Source: Levilactobacillus huananensis
Lineage (GTDB): Bacteria; Bacillota; Bacilli; Lactobacillales; Lactobacillaceae
Reading direction: 5' to 3'
Assembly: GCF_003946145.1 (NCBI RefSeq)
Contig: NZ_RHOC01000014.1
Location: forward strand, 1 to 42,275
Length of the DNA: 42,275 nucleotides
The translations under genes were made by a program, and so were the position numbers. Under the pieces are notes generated by a model. The model did not search any database, had not been told where the DNA came from, and was given only the letters and a program-made list of their open reading frames with translations. Each line of letters starts with the position of its first letter. The stretch's first letter is position 1. Shown piece after piece: positions 33,389-42,123 of the stretch.

Positions 33389-35575
33389 ATGGCTGAGTCT
33401 TTGAAAATAGCTAGCTCTGAAGGAGCTCTTAAATTCTTCAGTACTGACCGTGAGATCGTCGACCTCGCAGGTAAGACTGACTTCACCGATATTGCTGCTG
33501 CCGTCGTCACTGATTCTGACGAAGATATTGCCAGCGTAAAGTTAATTAATGCAACGAAATTTGATATTCCTGTATTTATGTTAACTGCTGACTCTGCAGC
33601 TCTCGATGCAAGCGTTCGTGAAATGGTCTTCCATTTCTTGGACAACAATGACGAGAGTTACCGTAACATCTACGACAGTGAAATTGAAACAGCTGCCGCT
33701 ACGTATGAAGATAAAATGATTCCTCCATTCTTCAAGGAAATGGTACATTACGTTGAAGAAGGTAACCTGAACTTTGATACGCCAGGTCACCACGGTGGAC
33801 AATTCTTCTTACGTCACCCAGCTGGTCGTGCACTGTACAACTTCTACGGAGAAAACTTATTCCGTTCTGACGTAAGTAGTTCTGACGTCGAAGTTGGTGA
33901 CTTGTTGACCCACGGTGGTGCTGCCCTTGATGGTGAAAAGCATGCCGCACGTGTCTTCAACGCTGACAAGACTTACTTCGTTATGAATGGGACGACCACT
34001 TCTAACGCAATTGTTGATATTGCAGCTGTTAAGCCAGGCGACTTGGTATTGTTCGACCGGAACAACCACAAGTCTAACTACAACGCTGCCTTGGTACAAG
34101 CTGGTGGTTTACCAGTTTACCTCGAAACTGAACGGAACCCATTCGGTTTCATCGGTGGTATCGACGATGCTGCTTTCAATGAAGATTACATCCGTGCACA
34201 AGCTGCTAAGGTGGATCCAGAAAAAGCTAAGGAAAAGCGTCCATTCCGATTAGCTATCATCGAATTAGGGACTTACGATGGGAGTATCTACAACGCACGT
34301 CAAGTTATCAAGCGGATCGGTCGTCTTTGTGACTACATCCTCTTTGACTCTGCATGGGTTGGTTACGAACAATTCATTCCTATGATGAAGGATAGCTCAC
34401 CATTGCTGATTGATGACTTGGGACCAGAAGATCCAGGTATCTTCGTTACCCAATCTGTCCACAAGCAAATGGGTGGTTTGTCACAAGCTTCCCAGATTCA
34501 CAAGAAAGATAAGCACATTAAGGGTCAGAAGCGTTACATTGACCACAAACGGTTTAACAACGCCTACATGAAGTACACGTCTACTTCACCATTCTACCCA
34601 ATCTACTCCACACTTGACGTTAACGCCAAGATGATGGAAGGCCCTGCCGGTGCCAAGATGTGGATCGACACGGTTAAGTTGGGTATCGAAGCTCGTAAGC
34701 GGATGCTTAAGGAATCCACGATGTTCACGCCATTCATTCCTACCACTGTTCATGGTAAGAAGTGGGAAGACGTTGATACGGACACGATTGCTAACGACAT
34801 CGACTACTGGCGCTTCAGTAAGGGTGAAAAGTGGCACTCATTTGCCGGCTATGCTGACAACCAGTACTTCGTTGACCCACTGAAGTTCATGTTGAAGACA
34901 CCAGGTATCAACATGGAAACCGGTGAATATGAAGACTTCGGTGTTCCCGCAACGCTGATTTCCAGCTACTTGCGTGAACATGGGATTATCCCTGAAAAGT
35001 CTGACTTGAACTCAATCTTGTTCTTACTCACGCCTGCTGAAACTAAGGCTAAGTTGGACAACTTGGTTAACTTCATTCTTCAACTTGAAAAGTTGATCAA
35101 GGAAGATGCCCCATTGAGCGATGTCTTACCTAAGATTTACGCTGAAAACATTGACCGGTACCGTGGTTACACGATCCGTCAACTTTGCCAAGAAATTCAT
35201 GACTTCTACAAGAAGTCAAATGCCAAGGCATATCAACGTGCATTGTTCCGGGAAAAGACTTGGCCAAAGCCAAGCATGACCCCATACGATGCTGACAAGG
35301 CATTAGTTGCTAACAATGCTAAGTTAGTACCATTGGACAAGATCGTTGGTGAAACTGCTCTTGAAGGTGCACTTCCATATCCTCCTGGTATCTTATGTGT
35401 TGCCCCAGGTGAAGTTTGGAACAAGGAAGCCGCAACTTACTTCACGATTCTTCAAGAAGGTATCAACAACTTCCCTGGATTTGACCCTGAAATCCAAGGT
35501 GTCTACATGGAACCTCAAGAAGACGGTCGCGTTAAGGCTTACGGTTACGTTTATGACAAGGATGCCGCAAAATAA
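33389..35575 (+). CDS. Ornithine decarboxylase paralogue (second of two), diverged active-site region
   Basis: A 728-residue tandem paralogue of the preceding enzyme, same fold and length, with AAAGGAA a dozen bases before the ATG. PLP-binding elements are kept: FDTPGHHGGQFF, DRNNHKSNY, YILFDSAWVGYEQF and SVHKQMGGLSQASQIHKKD with Lys359. Several residues that match between the first copy and known ornithine decarboxylases are changed: LLIHEGPAMDAEKH becomes LLTHGGAALDGEKH, DICNAD becomes DVSSSD, and QQAGFSQ after the lysine becomes QMGGLSQ. Ornithine remains the likely substrate given the PotE gene behind it, but another diamino acid, a different pH optimum or hetero-oligomer formation is possible. 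Codon use is equally optimised. It is probably co-transcribed with its neighbours. Confidence 0.9.
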   Translation: MAESLKIASSEGALKFFSTDREIVDLAGKTDFTDIAAAVVTDSDEDIASVKLINATKFDIPVFMLTADSAALDASVREMVFHFLDNNDESYRNIYDSEIETAAATYEDKMIPPFFKEMVHYVEEGNLNFDTPGHHGGQFFLRHPAGRALYNFYGENLFRSDVSSSDVEVGDLLTHGGAALDGEKHAARVFNADKTYFVMNGTTTSNAIVDIAAVKPGDLVLFDRNNHKSNYNAALVQAGGLPVYLETERNPFGFIGGIDDAAFNEDYIRAQAAKVDPEKAKEKRPFRLAIIELGTYDGSIYNARQVIKRIGRLCDYILFDSAWVGYEQFIPMMKDSSPLLIDDLGPEDPGIFVTQSVHKQMGGLSQASQIHKKDKHIKGQKRYIDHKRFNNAYMKYTSTSPFYPIYSTLDVNAKMMEGPAGAKMWIDTVKLGIEARKRMLKESTMFTPFIPTTVHGKKWEDVDTDTIANDIDYWRFSKGEKWHSFAGYADNQYFVDPLKFMLKTPGINMETGEYEDFGVPATLISSYLREHGIIPEKSDLNSILFLLTPAETKAKLDNLVNFILQLEKLIKEDAPLSDVLPKIYAENIDRYRGYTIRQLCQEIHDFYKKSNAKAYQRALFREKTWPKPSMTPYDADKALVANNAKLVPLDKIVGETALEGALPYPPGILCVAPGEVWNKEAATYFTILQEGINNFPGFDPEIQGVYMEPQEDGRVKAYGYVYDKDAAK

Positions 35576-35610
35576 CCTAGACTTTATGAGATTCTAGATT
35601 TATACTAATG

Positions 35611-35637
35611 AATGTCGGTCCTTTTTGGGCCGGCATT
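35611..35637 (+). other. Intercistronic hairpin between the second decarboxylase and potE
   Basis: AATGTCGGTCC pairs with GGGCCGGCATT (two G-U pairs) around TTTTT, but CTAGCAATTG follows in place of a T run. It is more likely an mRNA-stabilising or partial terminator structure than a full stop, so potE would get reduced read-through. The gap to potE shows no clear promoter. Confidence 0.6.
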
Positions 35638-35683
35638 CTAGCAATTGTTCGTTTCAAAATTTTATTCAATTGAGGTTAGAAAA

Positions 35684-37048
35684 ATGGCAGAAAATAGTAC
35701 GAAAATGGGTGTTATGCAGCTGACCATCATTACGGCTGTTAACATGCTTGGTTCCGGGATTATTATGTTGCCATCTAAGTTAGCACAAGTTGGGACGATG
35801 TCCGTTCTCTCTTGGATTGTAACTTTAGGTGGGGCCCTCTGTCTGGCATGGGTTTTCGCCAGAAACGGTATGTTTAGTACAAAGTCCGGTGGTATGGGTG
35901 GATACGCCGAATACTCATATGGTAAAGACGGTAGTTTCATGAGTAACTTTACTTATGGGTTATCACTGGTTATCGCCAACGTGGCCATCGCGGTTTCCGC
36001 CGTTGGTTATTTGACGGTGTTCCTGGACATTACACTGAAGCCAATCGAAGTTACTTTCTGGGTTATCGGAACGGTTATCATTACGACCTTGCTTAACTTC
36101 GGTGGTTCTAAGTTGACTGGTCGGATTGGTTCCGTAACTGTCTGGGGTGTTATTCTCCCAGTTGTTATCTTGGCCGTATTAGGCTGGTTCTGGTTCTCAC
36201 CATCACTGTACGCTGCTTCATGGAATCCACACAATGTTGGATTCTTCGACGGAATTGCTTCATCAATTCCAATTACGTTATGGGCTTTCTTAGGACTTGA
36301 ATCTGCGGTTGCCAACATGGATGCCGTTGAAAACCCACGTAAGAACGTTCCTATCGCCGTTATGGCTGGGACGATTGGTGCCGGGATTATTTACATCCTG
36401 TCCACTAACGTTATGGCTGGTATTGTTAAGAACTCAGCATTGCTGACTTCTAACGCCCCATTCGGTTTGACTTTCTCAACCATGTTCGGTGGCTGGGCTG
36501 GTAAAGTCGTTGAAGGTATCATGGTTCTTGCTTGTCTTGGGTCATTATTGGGTTGGCAATTTACTATCGCCCAAGTGTTCAAGTCATCCGCTGATGAAGG
36601 TTACTTCCCAGCAATCTTCTCTCGTGTTTCCAAGAATGGTGCCCCAATTGCCGGTATGACTATCTTGTTAATTGTTCAAATTCTGTTGTCATTCATGACT
36701 ATCAGTCCTGACTTGAACAAACAATTTAACGTTTTAGTTAACTTGGCTGTTATCACCAACTTGGTTCCTTACATCTTGTCAATGGGTGCTGCAAAGACCA
36801 TTCAACAAAGTGCCGGGATCAGCAAGCACAACATGACCTACAAGGTTACGAACTTCTTAGCTGTCGTTGCCGCAATTTACTCATTGTACGCAATGTACGC
36901 TTCAGGTGCGCAAGCCATGGTCTTAGGTTCATTAGTTACCTTCTTCGGTTGGACTATGTACGGTTTCGTTTCGCCTAAGTTTGACTTAGACCAAAAGGAA
37001 ATTGAAAAGGCCAACAAAGAAGCTGCTACTGAAGCTGAAGCTAACTAA
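35684..37048 (+). CDS. potE: Ornithine/putrescine antiporter, PotE type
   Basis: A 454-residue, 12-TM transporter of the APC superfamily, closely resembling E. coli PotE along its whole length. Shared blocks are VNMLGSGIIMLPSKLAQVGT, FSTKSGGMGGYAEYSYGKDG, LWAFLGLESAVANMDAVENP, STNVMAGIV, GSLLGWQFTIAQVFKSS and QFNVLVNLAVITN. Trp200 and Glu206 correspond to PotE Trp201 and Glu207, residues reported to recognise putrescine. It exchanges external ornithine for internal putrescine, so with the decarboxylases it generates proton motive force and raises internal pH. ATG 35684 follows GAGGT by seven bases; the frame upstream to 35645 has no ribosome site. It is the last gene of the cluster, with a terminator behind it. 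Confidence 0.94.
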   Translation: MAENSTKMGVMQLTIITAVNMLGSGIIMLPSKLAQVGTMSVLSWIVTLGGALCLAWVFARNGMFSTKSGGMGGYAEYSYGKDGSFMSNFTYGLSLVIANVAIAVSAVGYLTVFLDITLKPIEVTFWVIGTVIITTLLNFGGSKLTGRIGSVTVWGVILPVVILAVLGWFWFSPSLYAASWNPHNVGFFDGIASSIPITLWAFLGLESAVANMDAVENPRKNVPIAVMAGTIGAGIIYILSTNVMAGIVKNSALLTSNAPFGLTFSTMFGGWAGKVVEGIMVLACLGSLLGWQFTIAQVFKSSADEGYFPAIFSRVSKNGAPIAGMTILLIVQILLSFMTISPDLNKQFNVLVNLAVITNLVPYILSMGAAKTIQQSAGISKHNMTYKVTNFLAVVAAIYSLYAMYASGAQAMVLGSLVTFFGWTMYGFVSPKFDLDQKEIEKANKEAATEAEAN

Positions 37049-37067
37049 TTATTAGTTGCCTAGAAAA

Positions 37068-37105
37068 AGTCGTCGGTTCGCGTGAGCGAGCTGATGGCTT
37101 TTTTA
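37068..37105 (+). terminator. Rho-independent terminator after potE
   Basis: AGTCGTCGGTTCG pairs with CGAGCTGATGGCT through a 13-bp stem (four G-U pairs), followed by TTTTTT. It closes the decarboxylase operon. Confidence 0.85.
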
Positions 37106-37209
37106 TTTTGTTTGGACAGTGGGGCAGGTGATGATTGTCTAGACAAAGGGTGGCTTCGAAGCAGATCGATCGGGCGGTACGGATTTTGTTCCGTTAGAAT
37201 AGCAAAAAA

Positions 37210-37249
37210 ATAGCACGACAGGTGATTTTTATCATCTGTCGTGCTATTT
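37210..37249 (-). terminator. Rho-independent terminator after murE
   Basis: On the minus strand AATAGCACGACAGATGAT and ATCACCTGTCGTGCTATT pair around AAA, followed by TTTTTTT (37204-37210). It ends the lysS-murE transcript. Confidence 0.93.
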
Positions 37250-37282
37250 ACGTTTGATTGTGACCTATTTATCCTAGAAACT

Positions 37283-38809
37283 TTAGGCTTCGTCAGCTAG
37301 CGATTCTAAGACGTTAGCGGCAACGACAGGATCGGAAGGATAAGGTGTATCTACACCGTTCACCTTTTGATACTTGTCCTCACCTTTACCAGCCAGAACG
37401 ACGAGATCCGTATTGGATGCGCCGGTAATCGCTTGGCGAATAGCGTCTTCACGCTTAGGAACGATAGTGGTGGCTACCTTTGAGTGGTCGATGTGACTGT
37501 CGATTTCCTCGGCAATCTTGATGGGGTCTTCGTGACCCGGATCATCAGCCGTCAGGTAGGCGACATCAGCGAAATCGTTCAAGGCACGGGCGAAACCTTC
37601 TCGCCGGTCTTCACCCTTATCACCGGTACTGCCGAGAACGGCAATAACCCGTTGATCAGGGAACTGAGTGCTCAGAAAGCCAAGTAATGCATTCATACTG
37701 CCCCAATCGTGAGCATAGTCCACATAGATGGTTCCGTGATTCTTGGTCCGAGTAAATTGCATACGGCCAGGAACCTTAGTATTAGCCAAGCCATATTGCA
37801 TGTCCTCAGCGGAAGCACCTGCAATTGCAGTGGCTAAAATGGCTGCGGAGGCATTACCTTGGTTAAAGTCACCAGGAACGGAGACATTGTACGTTTGTGC
37901 AAGACTAGCGAGTGTGGGGTTGTCGCTATTAACGACTAATTTGAAGGTACTTGCCGTCAAACTAGCTTGGTTATCAGTGATCGACACACTGGCTGAATCT
38001 GAGTTCATTCCATAGGTGAAGATGTGATCGGGAGCGGTGGAGACTTGCGAGGCAGCGAGGACTTCATCGAAGTGGTCGGTGTCGGCGTTAATCACCACAT
38101 TACGGGAGTTCAGCAGTAACTGCTGTTTGCAGAACAAGTAGTTTGCAAAGTCAGGATGTTCGTTAATGCCGATATGGTCTGGTGTGATATCTAAGAAGAT
38201 ACCCACATCAAATTGTAAACCGTAAACCCGATCAAGGAGGTAAGCCTGGGAGGCAACTTCCATCACCAGGTACTTCGCACCGTTATCCACGGCTTCTCGC
38301 ATTTCCTTGAATAGATCGAAAGATTCTGCGGTGGTCAAGTGGGCTTTGAATTGGTTCTTAGCACCCTGACCAACAATCCGGTCGATAGTCGAGAACATGG
38401 CAACCTCACCTGGATGAGCATGTTCAAGGATATTGTGAGTGAAGTAAGTGGAAGTGGTTTTACCCTTGGTTCCCGTGTACCCAATCAGAAATAATTCATT
38501 TTGGGGAAAACCGAAGAATAGTTGAGCGGCCAAGGACATAGCCTTACGCACGTCGCTGACGATAATCCCCGGAACGGAAACCACGTCACTATAATCAGTT
38601 TCAGCGAGATAACTAGTGGCCCCATTAGCAATGGCTTGCTTTAGGTAATCAACTGAAAAGTTCTTGCCTTTGCAGATGAAGAGACCATTCTCACTGACGT
38701 TGCGAGAATCATAAGCTAATGATTCGAAAGAAACGTCGTCTGATTTAAGCGAATTACTTTGGTACAAATCATGTTCTTGTAGTAACGCAATCAGTTGGAA
38801 TGCTTTCAT
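37283..38809 (-). CDS. murE: UDP-MurNAc-tripeptide synthetase MurE
   Basis: A 508-residue cytoplasmic Mur ligase that adds the third residue to UDP-MurNAc-L-Ala-D-Glu. The ATP site is GYTGTKGKTTSTYF. Mur-ligase residues follow in HLTTAESFDLF, EVASQAYLLDRV, DITPDHIGIN and YVDYAHDWGSMN. The substrate-selecting loop reads TADDPGHEDP where DAP-adding enzymes have DNPR, so L-lysine (or possibly another diamino acid) is the likely substrate. ATG 38809 has AAAGAGG seven bases upstream; an ATG six codons earlier is weaker. It follows lysS by 21 bases, clearly one operon, which links lysine charging and lysine use in the wall. Confidence 0.93.
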   Translation of the reverse strand: MKAFQLIALLQEHDLYQSNSLKSDDVSFESLAYDSRNVSENGLFICKGKNFSVDYLKQAIANGATSYLAETDYSDVVSVPGIIVSDVRKAMSLAAQLFFGFPQNELFLIGYTGTKGKTTSTYFTHNILEHAHPGEVAMFSTIDRIVGQGAKNQFKAHLTTAESFDLFKEMREAVDNGAKYLVMEVASQAYLLDRVYGLQFDVGIFLDITPDHIGINEHPDFANYLFCKQQLLLNSRNVVINADTDHFDEVLAASQVSTAPDHIFTYGMNSDSASVSITDNQASLTASTFKLVVNSDNPTLASLAQTYNVSVPGDFNQGNASAAILATAIAGASAEDMQYGLANTKVPGRMQFTRTKNHGTIYVDYAHDWGSMNALLGFLSTQFPDQRVIAVLGSTGDKGEDRREGFARALNDFADVAYLTADDPGHEDPIKIAEEIDSHIDHSKVATTIVPKREDAIRQAITGASNTDLVVLAGKGEDKYQKVNGVDTPYPSDPVVAANVLESLADEA

Positions 38810-38830
38810 GCAATTGCCTCTTTTCAAAGA

Positions 38831-40342
38831 TTACTCGTTAGGACGCATCGTTGGGAATAGCATGACGTCACGAATTGAAGGTGCATCCGTTAACAGCATG
38901 GTCATCCGGTCAATCCCGATTCCAAGTCCACCAGTAGGTGGCATACCATATTCCATGGCTTCCAGGTAATCTTCGTCAATCCCATGGGCTTCTTCGTTAC
39001 CGGCATCACGTTCAGCATCTTGTGCTTCGAAACGTTGACGTTGGTCGACAGGGTCGTTTAATTCGGTAAAGGCGTTCCCATATTCATTACCATTAATGTA
39101 TAACTCGAAACGGTCAGTGAAACGACCATCCTTAGGGTTCTTCTTAGCTAATGGTGAGATTTCAACTGGGTGACCGTAAATGAAGGTTGGGTCGATCAAG
39201 GTATCTTGAACCTTGTCTTCGAAGAAGGCGTTGATGAAGTGACCAACAGTCCAGTAGTCTTCGTATTCAACATCATTTTCGTCAGCTAACTTACGAGCAT
39301 CTTCAACGGACATCTTCTTCCAGAAGTCGATACCAGTAACTTCCTTAACAGCATCAACCATGTGAATCCGCTTGTATGGAGATTCCAGGTCAATAGGGGT
39401 GCCTTGGTAAGTGATGTGGCCATCGCCGTGAAGCTTACGAGCCGTGTAACGGAAAATGTTTTCCGTTAAGTCCATGACGTCGTTATAGTCCGTATACGCG
39501 GTATAAACTTCGATCATGTTGAATTCAGGGTTATGACGGGTGTCAATCCCTTCGTTCCGGAAGTCCTTGCCTAATTCGTAAACCTTTTCGAATCCACCGA
39601 CAATTAAGCGCTTCAGGTAAAGCTCCGTGGCAATCCGGAGATATAAAGGAATGTCGAGAGCGTTAGAAGAAGTGATGAATGGCCGTGCTTCCGCACCACC
39701 GGCTTGCGTCTGTAAGACAGGCGTGTCGACTTCAATGTAACCTTGGTTATCCAGGTATTCACGCACAGCGCGCTTGATCTGGGTAACCTGCATAAAGCGG
39801 TTAAAGCTATCGCGGTTAGCGATTAAGTCCAAGTATCTCTTACGGTAGATAGATTCCTGGTTCGTTAAACCGTGGAACTTGTCAGGTAACGGACGTAACG
39901 CCTTTGATAAGAATTCAAGTTGCGTAATTCGAATCGTTAATTCATCGGTATCCGTCTTGATAACGTAACCGTGAATACCAATAAAGTCACCTAAGTCCAA
40001 AGAAGTATATAAGTCGTAGGCAGATTCACCGAGTTCATCTTGCCGTGCGTAGCCTTGGATAGTACCGAAACGGTCGAGAATATCGACGAATCCGGCCTTC
40101 CCACTACCACGCTTAGCGGTTACCCGCCCAGCAAGAGTCACATTATGCTTATCTTCGGCCAACTCTTCTTTAGTATTTTGACCGTACTTGTCGTTAAGTG
40201 TCTTGCTAGTATCGGTCCTGTCAAACCGGTGTCCAAATGGCGCGATGCCTTGTTCACTGAGCTTGTTCATTTTGTCCCGCCGAACCTGCATTTGATCGTT
40301 TAAGTCGGGTTGCGTGGAACTGTTTGTATGATTATTGCTCAT
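38831..40342 (-). CDS. lysS: Lysyl-tRNA synthetase, class II
   Basis: A 503-residue class IIb synthetase charging tRNA-Lys. It has an OB-fold anticodon-binding domain ([20 protein letters not shown], about residues 65-170), motif 1 around [20 protein letters not shown], motif 2 [20 protein letters not shown] and motif 3 [15 protein letters not shown] near the C terminus. The ATG at 40342 has AGGAGG eight to nine bases upstream. A promoter lies at 40398-40426; I saw no T-box leader, as is usual for lysS. In related lactobacilli lysS is next to an rRNA operon, as here. Confidence 0.97.
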   Translation of the reverse strand: MSNNHTNSSTQPDLNDQMQVRRDKMNKLSEQGIAPFGHRFDRTDTSKTLNDKYGQNTKEELAEDKHNVTLAGRVTAKRGSGKAGFVDILDRFGTIQGYARQDELGESAYDLYTSLDLGDFIGIHGYVIKTDTDELTIRITQLEFLSKALRPLPDKFHGLTNQESIYRKRYLDLIANRDSFNRFMQVTQIKRAVREYLDNQGYIEVDTPVLQTQAGGAEARPFITSSNALDIPLYLRIATELYLKRLIVGGFEKVYELGKDFRNEGIDTRHNPEFNMIEVYTAYTDYNDVMDLTENIFRYTARKLHGDGHITYQGTPIDLESPYKRIHMVDAVKEVTGIDFWKKMSVEDARKLADENDVEYEDYWTVGHFINAFFEDKVQDTLIDPTFIYGHPVEISPLAKKNPKDGRFTDRFELYINGNEYGNAFTELNDPVDQRQRFEAQDAERDAGNEEAHGIDEDYLEAMEYGMPPTGGLGIGIDRMTMLLTDAPSIRDVMLFPTMRPNE

Positions 40343-40397
40343 ATATGTGGCCTCCTAATAAGTATTGATTCGGTAAATCAAATCCAAATCTAACTTA

Positions 40398-40426
40398 AAT
40401 CTAATTTATTTCGACCAAATAAGCAA
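40398..40426 (-). promoter_or_regulatory. Promoter of lysS-murE
   Basis: On the minus strand TTGCTT (40421-40426) and TAGATT (40398-40403) are 17 bases apart, about 55 bases before the lysS ATG. Confidence 0.6.
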
Positions 40427-40489
40427 GGGAAATCGCTAAAAAAGTTAATTTTATTTAGAAAAATGTATAAATATCTTTGGGGTGCTAGT

Positions 40490-40624
40490 ATGGCAAACAT
40501 GACTTTGACGGCTTTTGTAAGCCGAATTAGCAAATTGGTCTGGAACAATTTATGTATAGCTCGAATTATTAGAAACTTTGTAATAAAGCCACGGAGAGAT
40601 CAGGTGAGCAACGGGGGGGGGTAA
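40490..40624 (+). CDS. Possible 44-residue small protein ending in a G9 tract
   Basis: A frame opening with MANMTLTAFVSRISKLVWNN, with an amphipathic, basic middle (CIARIIRNFVIKPRRDQ) and ending SNGGG, the three glycines encoded by nine G. GGGGTG lies eight bases before the ATG, and TATAAAT near 40466 could be a -10. No homologue is recognised. It lies between divergent lysS and an MFS gene; it may be a small peptide, a leader of the MFS gene or a chance frame. Confidence 0.3.
   Translation: MANMTLTAFVSRISKLVWNNLCIARIIRNFVIKPRRDQVSNGGG
40613..40621. repeat. Homopolymeric G9 tract
   Basis: Nine consecutive G upstream of the MFS gene, about 45 bases before its probable -10. Tracts of this length are prone to slipped-strand length changes, and also to sequencing errors. 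Confidence 0.9.
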
Positions 40625-40640
40625 ATGATCGATTCAGGTG

Positions 40641-40669
40641 TTTCGGTCAGTGACGGGTGATGATAGAAT
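40641..40669 (+). promoter_or_regulatory. Putative promoter of the MFS gene
   Basis: TAGAAT (40664-40669) with a weak TTTCGG (40641-40646) 17 bases upstream. A start near 40676 agrees with translation from 40701. Confidence 0.4.
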
Positions 40670-40700
40670 GGACTTAGTATTGAAGGGCGGGAAACGACAT

Positions 40701-41882
40701 ATGTTAAAAACGATTCGTAGAATGTGGCCGTTACTGGTGCTGGGGTTCTTGGTGAACACAGCGTACAGTGTGATGTGGCCGTTAACGACCATCTATCTTC
40801 ATGGGAATCTCCATTTAGACTTAGTTCAGAGTGGACTGATTTTAGCAGCTTATTCTGGGTGCAATGTCTTAGGGGGGTATCTAGGTGGGGTCCTCTCGGA
40901 TCGCTACTCGGCAAAAACGGTTGGGTTGGGCATGCTCGCAGCATTGGTGATTGATGCTGGCTTCGGGTTTATCTGGAATGGGATTATTGCCTATCCAATT
41001 GTTTTGATTGTTTTTGGGCTCCTCACGGGGGGCATGTTAACTCTGATTACGGCACTTACGGCACAGCTCAGTCATAATGACAGTAAACTCTTTAATCTAC
41101 TATATATATTCATTAATGTCGGGCTTGTCGTCGGAACCGCCAGCATCGGGGTTCTTTTCCATCACAGTCTACGACCAATCTTCACCCTGCTGATTGTTTG
41201 CTATCTTGGGGCTTTTGCCCTCTGGCGTTGGAAGGCTGCTGAATTCGAAGCCAGTGGTACGGATGAAGCCGTTGTAACTTCGACACAACAGACCACGGTA
41301 ATTAATAGTAGGAAACTCCCCGTGGCGAGTCTTGTGATTATTCTCTTAACGTTGGTCTTCATGTGGATTACCTACGCCCAGTGGATGAGTAACGTCTCGG
41401 TCTACATTCAAAATGAAGGATTAGGGATTAAGCTCTACAGTTATCTTTGGGTCTACAATGGGATTCTTTTGATCATTGTACAGGCACTGATGACCAAGGC
41501 CAGTCACGTACGGATTATTCCGTGGCAGATTCTATTTGGACTCCTCGCGATTGCCTTTTCTTTTCTATTAATGACGACAACTTCTGGCATCGTGGTACTC
41601 TTTATGGCGATGACCCTTTTAACGGTGGGGGAAGCTGTCTATGTACCGGGGGTTCCGGCGTTGATTAACGCGTACACCGTGGGAAATGAAGGAAAGTACC
41701 AAGGACTGGTTAATTCTTTCTCATCGCTTGGGAAGGCTTTAGGCCCTGTTCTTGGGGGCGTTGTGATTGGTCAGTTCACGTCATTTAAGTTTTTATTCTT
41801 ACTGTGTGCGATTGTTGATTTCATCGTTGCGGCCGGATTTGTTGTCGGTGTTGCCCCGATCTTGCGACGACGGACAAAATGA
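40701..41882 (+). CDS. MFS transporter (drug-efflux type)
   Basis: A 393-residue, 12-TM major facilitator. Motif A is GGYLGGVLSDRYSAKTVG after TM2, and a second similar layout follows the central loop (about residues 190-215, EASGTDEAVVTSTQQTTVIN), which is short and polar. The PGVPALINAYTVGNEGKYQG block before TM11 and GKALGPVLGGVVIG are typical of the DHA1 multidrug group related to MdtG/MdtH. The substrate is not identifiable. The start at 40701 (MLKTIRRMWPLL) fits the promoter; the ribosome site (AAGGGCGGGA) is at a slightly long distance, and an ATG at 40668 is possible. It is monocistronic, with a strong terminator. Confidence 0.85.
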   Translation: MLKTIRRMWPLLVLGFLVNTAYSVMWPLTTIYLHGNLHLDLVQSGLILAAYSGCNVLGGYLGGVLSDRYSAKTVGLGMLAALVIDAGFGFIWNGIIAYPIVLIVFGLLTGGMLTLITALTAQLSHNDSKLFNLLYIFINVGLVVGTASIGVLFHHSLRPIFTLLIVCYLGAFALWRWKAAEFEASGTDEAVVTSTQQTTVINSRKLPVASLVIILLTLVFMWITYAQWMSNVSVYIQNEGLGIKLYSYLWVYNGILLIIVQALMTKASHVRIIPWQILFGLLAIAFSFLLMTTTSGIVVLFMAMTLLTVGEAVYVPGVPALINAYTVGNEGKYQGLVNSFSSLGKALGPVLGGVVIGQFTSFKFLFLLCAIVDFIVAAGFVVGVAPILRRRTK

Positions 41883-41902
41883 CGACGGACAACAACTGAT
41901 AT

Positions 41903-41950
41903 AGCGTCTGAAATTGTGCGGCTTTTACGGTGCAATTTCAGACGCTTTTC
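41903..41950 (+). terminator. Rho-independent terminator after the MFS gene
   Basis: AGCGTCTGAAATTG and CAATTTCAGACGCT form a perfect 14-bp stem with a 16-base loop, followed by TTTTC. It isolates the rRNA promoters downstream. Confidence 0.9.
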
Positions 41951-41998
41951 TTGTGCGGTTCGCCTTTAAAAAAAGATTGTTTAATTGTCATTTTTTAG

Positions 41999-42027
41999 TT
42001 GACGATTTAGACGCTGGTTGGTATAGT
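41999..42027 (+). promoter_or_regulatory. rRNA operon promoter P1
   Basis: TTGACG (41999-42004) and TATAGT (42022-42027) with exactly 17 bases between. The upstream T/A-rich stretch (41968-41998) may act as an UP element. Confidence 0.75.
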
Positions 42028-42086
42028 TGTATACGTTGCTGTTACGAAATAACGACTAGACCAATTTAAAAGATTGAATTTAGTTG

Positions 42087-42115
42087 TTGACAGCAAACCA
42101 ATAGAATGATATGCT
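42087..42115 (+). promoter_or_regulatory. rRNA operon promoter P2
   Basis: A consensus TTGACA (42087-42092) and TATGCT (42110-42115) with 17 bases between, 88 bases after P1. Tandem promoters are the rule for Gram-positive rRNA operons. Confidence 0.8.
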
Positions 42116-42123
42116 TTATGAGT

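Noticed and set aside
40343-40489. T-box riboswitch upstream of lysS
   Set aside because: No AGGGTGGNACCGCG block or specifier stem is visible on the minus strand.
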